Below are positions 6,040 to 7,312 of a stretch of DNA of 7,312 nucleotides, piece by piece. A program made the translations under genes and the position numbers. The stretch is from an uncultured Opitutia bacterium (GTDB lineage: Bacteria > Verrucomicrobiota > Verrucomicrobiia > Opitutales > UBA953). The notes under the pieces were generated by a model. That model did no database searches and was not told the DNA's origin. It saw nothing but the letters and a program-made list of their open reading frames with translations. Where the stretch lies: NCBI GenBank assembly GCA_903879465.1, contig CAIRLQ010000177.1, forward strand, positions 1 through 7,312. Reading direction: 5' to 3'. Every line of letters starts with the position of its first letter. Positions within the stretch are counted from its first letter, which is position 1.

Positions 6040-6590
6040 CAGAACTCCGCCCGGCCGTTTTCCTGGATCGCGACGGGACTTTAAATGTCGCTACCCTGCG
6101 CGCCGGCCTTCCGCATCCGCCGGCGACGGTCGCCGAGTTCGCACTCTTACCCGGGGTCGCGGAAGGGTGCCGTCGCCTGCAAGCAGCGGGCTATGTTTTA
6201 GTCGTCGTGACGAATCAACCCGATGTGGGCCGGGGCGAGCAAACGGTCGCGAATGTCGAGGCCATGCACCGCCGGCTGCGGGACTTGGTGCCGATTGAAC
6301 ACATCGAGGTCTGCTACGACTCCGGGCGCGGCGAGGATTCGGAATTCCGCAAGCCCCGGCCAGGCATGATCCTGAAGGCCGCCCGTGAGCTCCACCTGGA
6401 CCTCTCGCGCTCTTGGATGATCGGCGACCGGTGGCGCGATGTCGATTGCGGCGTCAACGCCGCCGTACGTACAGTTTTCATAGATTTTCACTACGCCGAG
6501 CAACTGCGTGCCCAGCCGACCGTGCGCGTAGCCGATTTCCCCGCGGCCGTCGCCGCCATTCTTTCCACCCCACTCAACTCACCCCTATGA
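6036..6590 (+). CDS. gmhB: D-glycero-D-manno-heptose 1,7-bisphosphate 7-phosphatase, GmhB-like HAD family
   Basis: This HAD-IIIA phosphatase has 184 residues (E. coli GmhB has 191). The catalytic DxD is FLDRDGTLN (9-17) with nucleophile Asp11 and acid/base Asp13. Motif 2 is VTNQPDVGRG (58-67), KPRPGM (106-111) carries the HAD lysine, and IGDRWRDVDCG (129-139) supplies the Mg-binding Asp. It removes the 7-phosphate of heptose 1,7-bisphosphate. In an operon with an HddA-type kinase the expected substrate is the alpha anomer, for the GDP branch. The zinc loop of E. coli GmhB (C-x-H ... C-x-C) is largely gone: only Cys93 remains, and the last two Cys are Ser102 and Phe104. HisB-N-type histidinol phosphatase is unlikely in this context. 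The start is fused to the methyltransferase stop and the stop to the transaldolase start, both as ATGA. Confidence 0.88.
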   Translation: MTELRPAVFLDRDGTLNVATLRAGLPHPPATVAEFALLPGVAEGCRRLQAAGYVLVVVTNQPDVGRGEQTVANVEAMHRRLRDLVPIEHIEVCYDSGRGEDSEFRKPRPGMILKAARELHLDLSRSWMIGDRWRDVDCGVNAAVRTVFIDFHYAEQLRAQPTVRVADFPAAVAAILSTPLNSPL

Positions 6591-7303
6591 CCCTCTCATC
6601 GCTCACCGTGAAACTATTCGCCGACGGCGCCGACTTGGCCGGCATCGCCGAATATTATCAAAAGCCCTACATTGCGGGGCTGACCACCAATCCCACCCTC
6701 ATGCGCAAAGCGGGCGTCGATGATTACGAGCGGTTCTCCCGCCAGGTCTTGGAAATTGTCCGCACCAAGCCTATCTCCCTGGAAGTCTTCTCAGATGATT
6801 TTCCGGAAATGCGCCGACAGGCTCTGAAAATTAATAGTTGGGCTCCCAATGTTTATGTGAAAATCCCGGTCACGAACACCCGTGGCGAATCTTCCGCCGA
6901 ACTAGTCACTGAACTTAGCCGGTCTGGCGTAAAAGTGAACGTGACGGCCGTGCTGACCCTCGGCCAAGTCCGCATCATGGCCCGCGCATTATCCCGGGAC
7001 GTCCCCTCGGTCGTCTCGGTTTTCGCCGGACGTGCCGCCGACTCCGGAGTCGACCCCGAGCCATTGATGATCTCCGCCAAGCAGGAAGTCGCCCATCTTC
7101 CGGAGTGTGAGCTGCTCTGGGCTAGCGTCCGCGAAGTCTTCAATATCTATCAGGCCGAAAGGTGCGGCACGCATATCGTGACCGTGACGCATGACATCCT
7201 AGCCAAGGCTGCCAAGTTAGGCGGACGTCCCCTGGAGTCGGTCTCACTTGATACCGTGATGATGTTCCGGGACGACGCCGTCAAAGCCGGCTATTCGCTT
7301 TAA
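6587..7303 (+). CDS. Short transaldolase-family protein (class I aldolase), likely sedoheptulose 7-phosphate supply
   Basis: This 238-residue protein belongs to the short TalC/FSA-like branch of class I transaldolases (E. coli TalB is over 300 residues, FSA 220). The family landmarks are in order: FAD with Asp13, GLTTNPTLM (31-39), LEVF with Glu66, the Schiff-base Lys92 in VYVKIPVT, VNVTAVLT (117-124), and SVFAGRAADSG (144-154) with Phe146 and Arg149. Transaldolase moves a dihydroxyacetone unit from fructose 6-phosphate to erythrose 4-phosphate, forming sedoheptulose 7-phosphate, which is the substrate of GmhA. Glu66 and Phe146 match transaldolase rather than the Gln/Tyr pair of fructose-6-phosphate aldolase (alignment by eye). 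The start at 6587 was chosen because the family fold begins at VKLFADG directly after it and it overlaps the phosphatase stop (ATGA). The longer in-frame extension from 6413 only reads the phosphatase gene in another frame. Only 9 nt follow the stop. Confidence 0.87.
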   Translation: MTLSSLTVKLFADGADLAGIAEYYQKPYIAGLTTNPTLMRKAGVDDYERFSRQVLEIVRTKPISLEVFSDDFPEMRRQALKINSWAPNVYVKIPVTNTRGESSAELVTELSRSGVKVNVTAVLTLGQVRIMARALSRDVPSVVSVFAGRAADSGVDPEPLMISAKQEVAHLPECELLWASVREVFNIYQAERCGTHIVTVTHDILAKAAKLGGRPLESVSLDTVMMFRDDAVKAGYSL

Positions 7304-7312
7304 ACCGCCCGC

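Larger units (their letters stand above)
1..7303 (+). other. Single co-directional heptose/polysaccharide operon segment
   Basis: All ten genes point the same way. Junctions in order are a 4-nt overlap, 16-nt, 12-nt and 12-nt gaps, 1-nt and 4-nt overlaps, an 11-nt gap, and two 4-nt overlaps. No intergenic space is large enough for a promoter or rho-independent terminator, and no hairpin followed by a T-run is seen between genes. The transcript must start upstream of the window. Its end is not visible, since only 9 nt remain after the last stop. Confidence 0.85.

Noticed and set aside
6413..6586. N-terminal extension of the transaldolase frame
   Set aside because: It is an Arg-rich out-of-frame reading of the phosphatase gene; transaldolase homology starts at 6587 at an ATGA junction.

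Overview
The window is one compact, co-directional (+ strand) gene set with about 98-99% coding density. It encodes surface-polysaccharide sugar enzymes centred on nucleotide-activated heptose. Base composition is GC-rich (roughly 60% by eye) and codon use looks even throughout. None of the nine visible starts has a Shine-Dalgarno-like purine run at normal spacing. The protein style and SD-poor starts would fit a Verrucomicrobiota/Opitutales-type Gram-negative bacterium, but this taxonomic guess is low-confidence and rests on general impression, not on a marker gene.

Layout. Positions 1-546 hold the 3' part of an extended SDR (NAD-dependent sugar epimerase/reductase), cut by the window edge. 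543-950 is a single-domain cupin resembling the C-terminal domain of CapF-type proteins. 967-1995 is a family-2 (GT-A) glycosyltransferase. 2008-2991 is a second, full-length extended SDR of nucleotide-sugar epimerase type. 3004-3984 is a GHMP kinase of HddA type, 3984-4712 a sugar-1-phosphate nucleotidyltransferase of HddC type, 4709-5305 a GmhA-like SIS isomerase, 5317-6039 a class I SAM methyltransferase, 6036-6590 a GmhB-like HAD phosphatase, and 6587-7303 a short transaldolase. Gaps are 11-16 nt or 1-4 nt overlaps (four ATGA and one TAATG junction), so this is almost certainly one operon that continues upstream. Only 9 nt follow the last stop, so whether it ends there cannot be seen. No promoter, terminator, RNA gene, repeat, mobile element or CRISPR array was found.

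How the genes work together. Isomerase, kinase, phosphatase and nucleotidyltransferase are the four enzymes of the GDP-D-glycero-alpha-D-manno-heptose pathway: sedoheptulose 7-phosphate to heptose 7-phosphate, 1,7-bisphosphate, 1-phosphate, then GDP-heptose. The transaldolase at the end can be read as a dedicated supplier of sedoheptulose 7-phosphate, which would make the operon self-contained from central carbon metabolism. The two SDRs and the cupin would then remodel the activated sugar (epimerisation/reduction), the methyltransferase may O-methylate the sugar or glycan, and the glycosyltransferase would place it in a glycan.

Points worth a second look are the transaldolase, whose active-site residues look like true transaldolase rather than fructose-6-phosphate aldolase; the altered active-site residues of the isomerase; the missing zinc loop of the phosphatase; and the methyltransferase inserted in the middle of the heptose genes.
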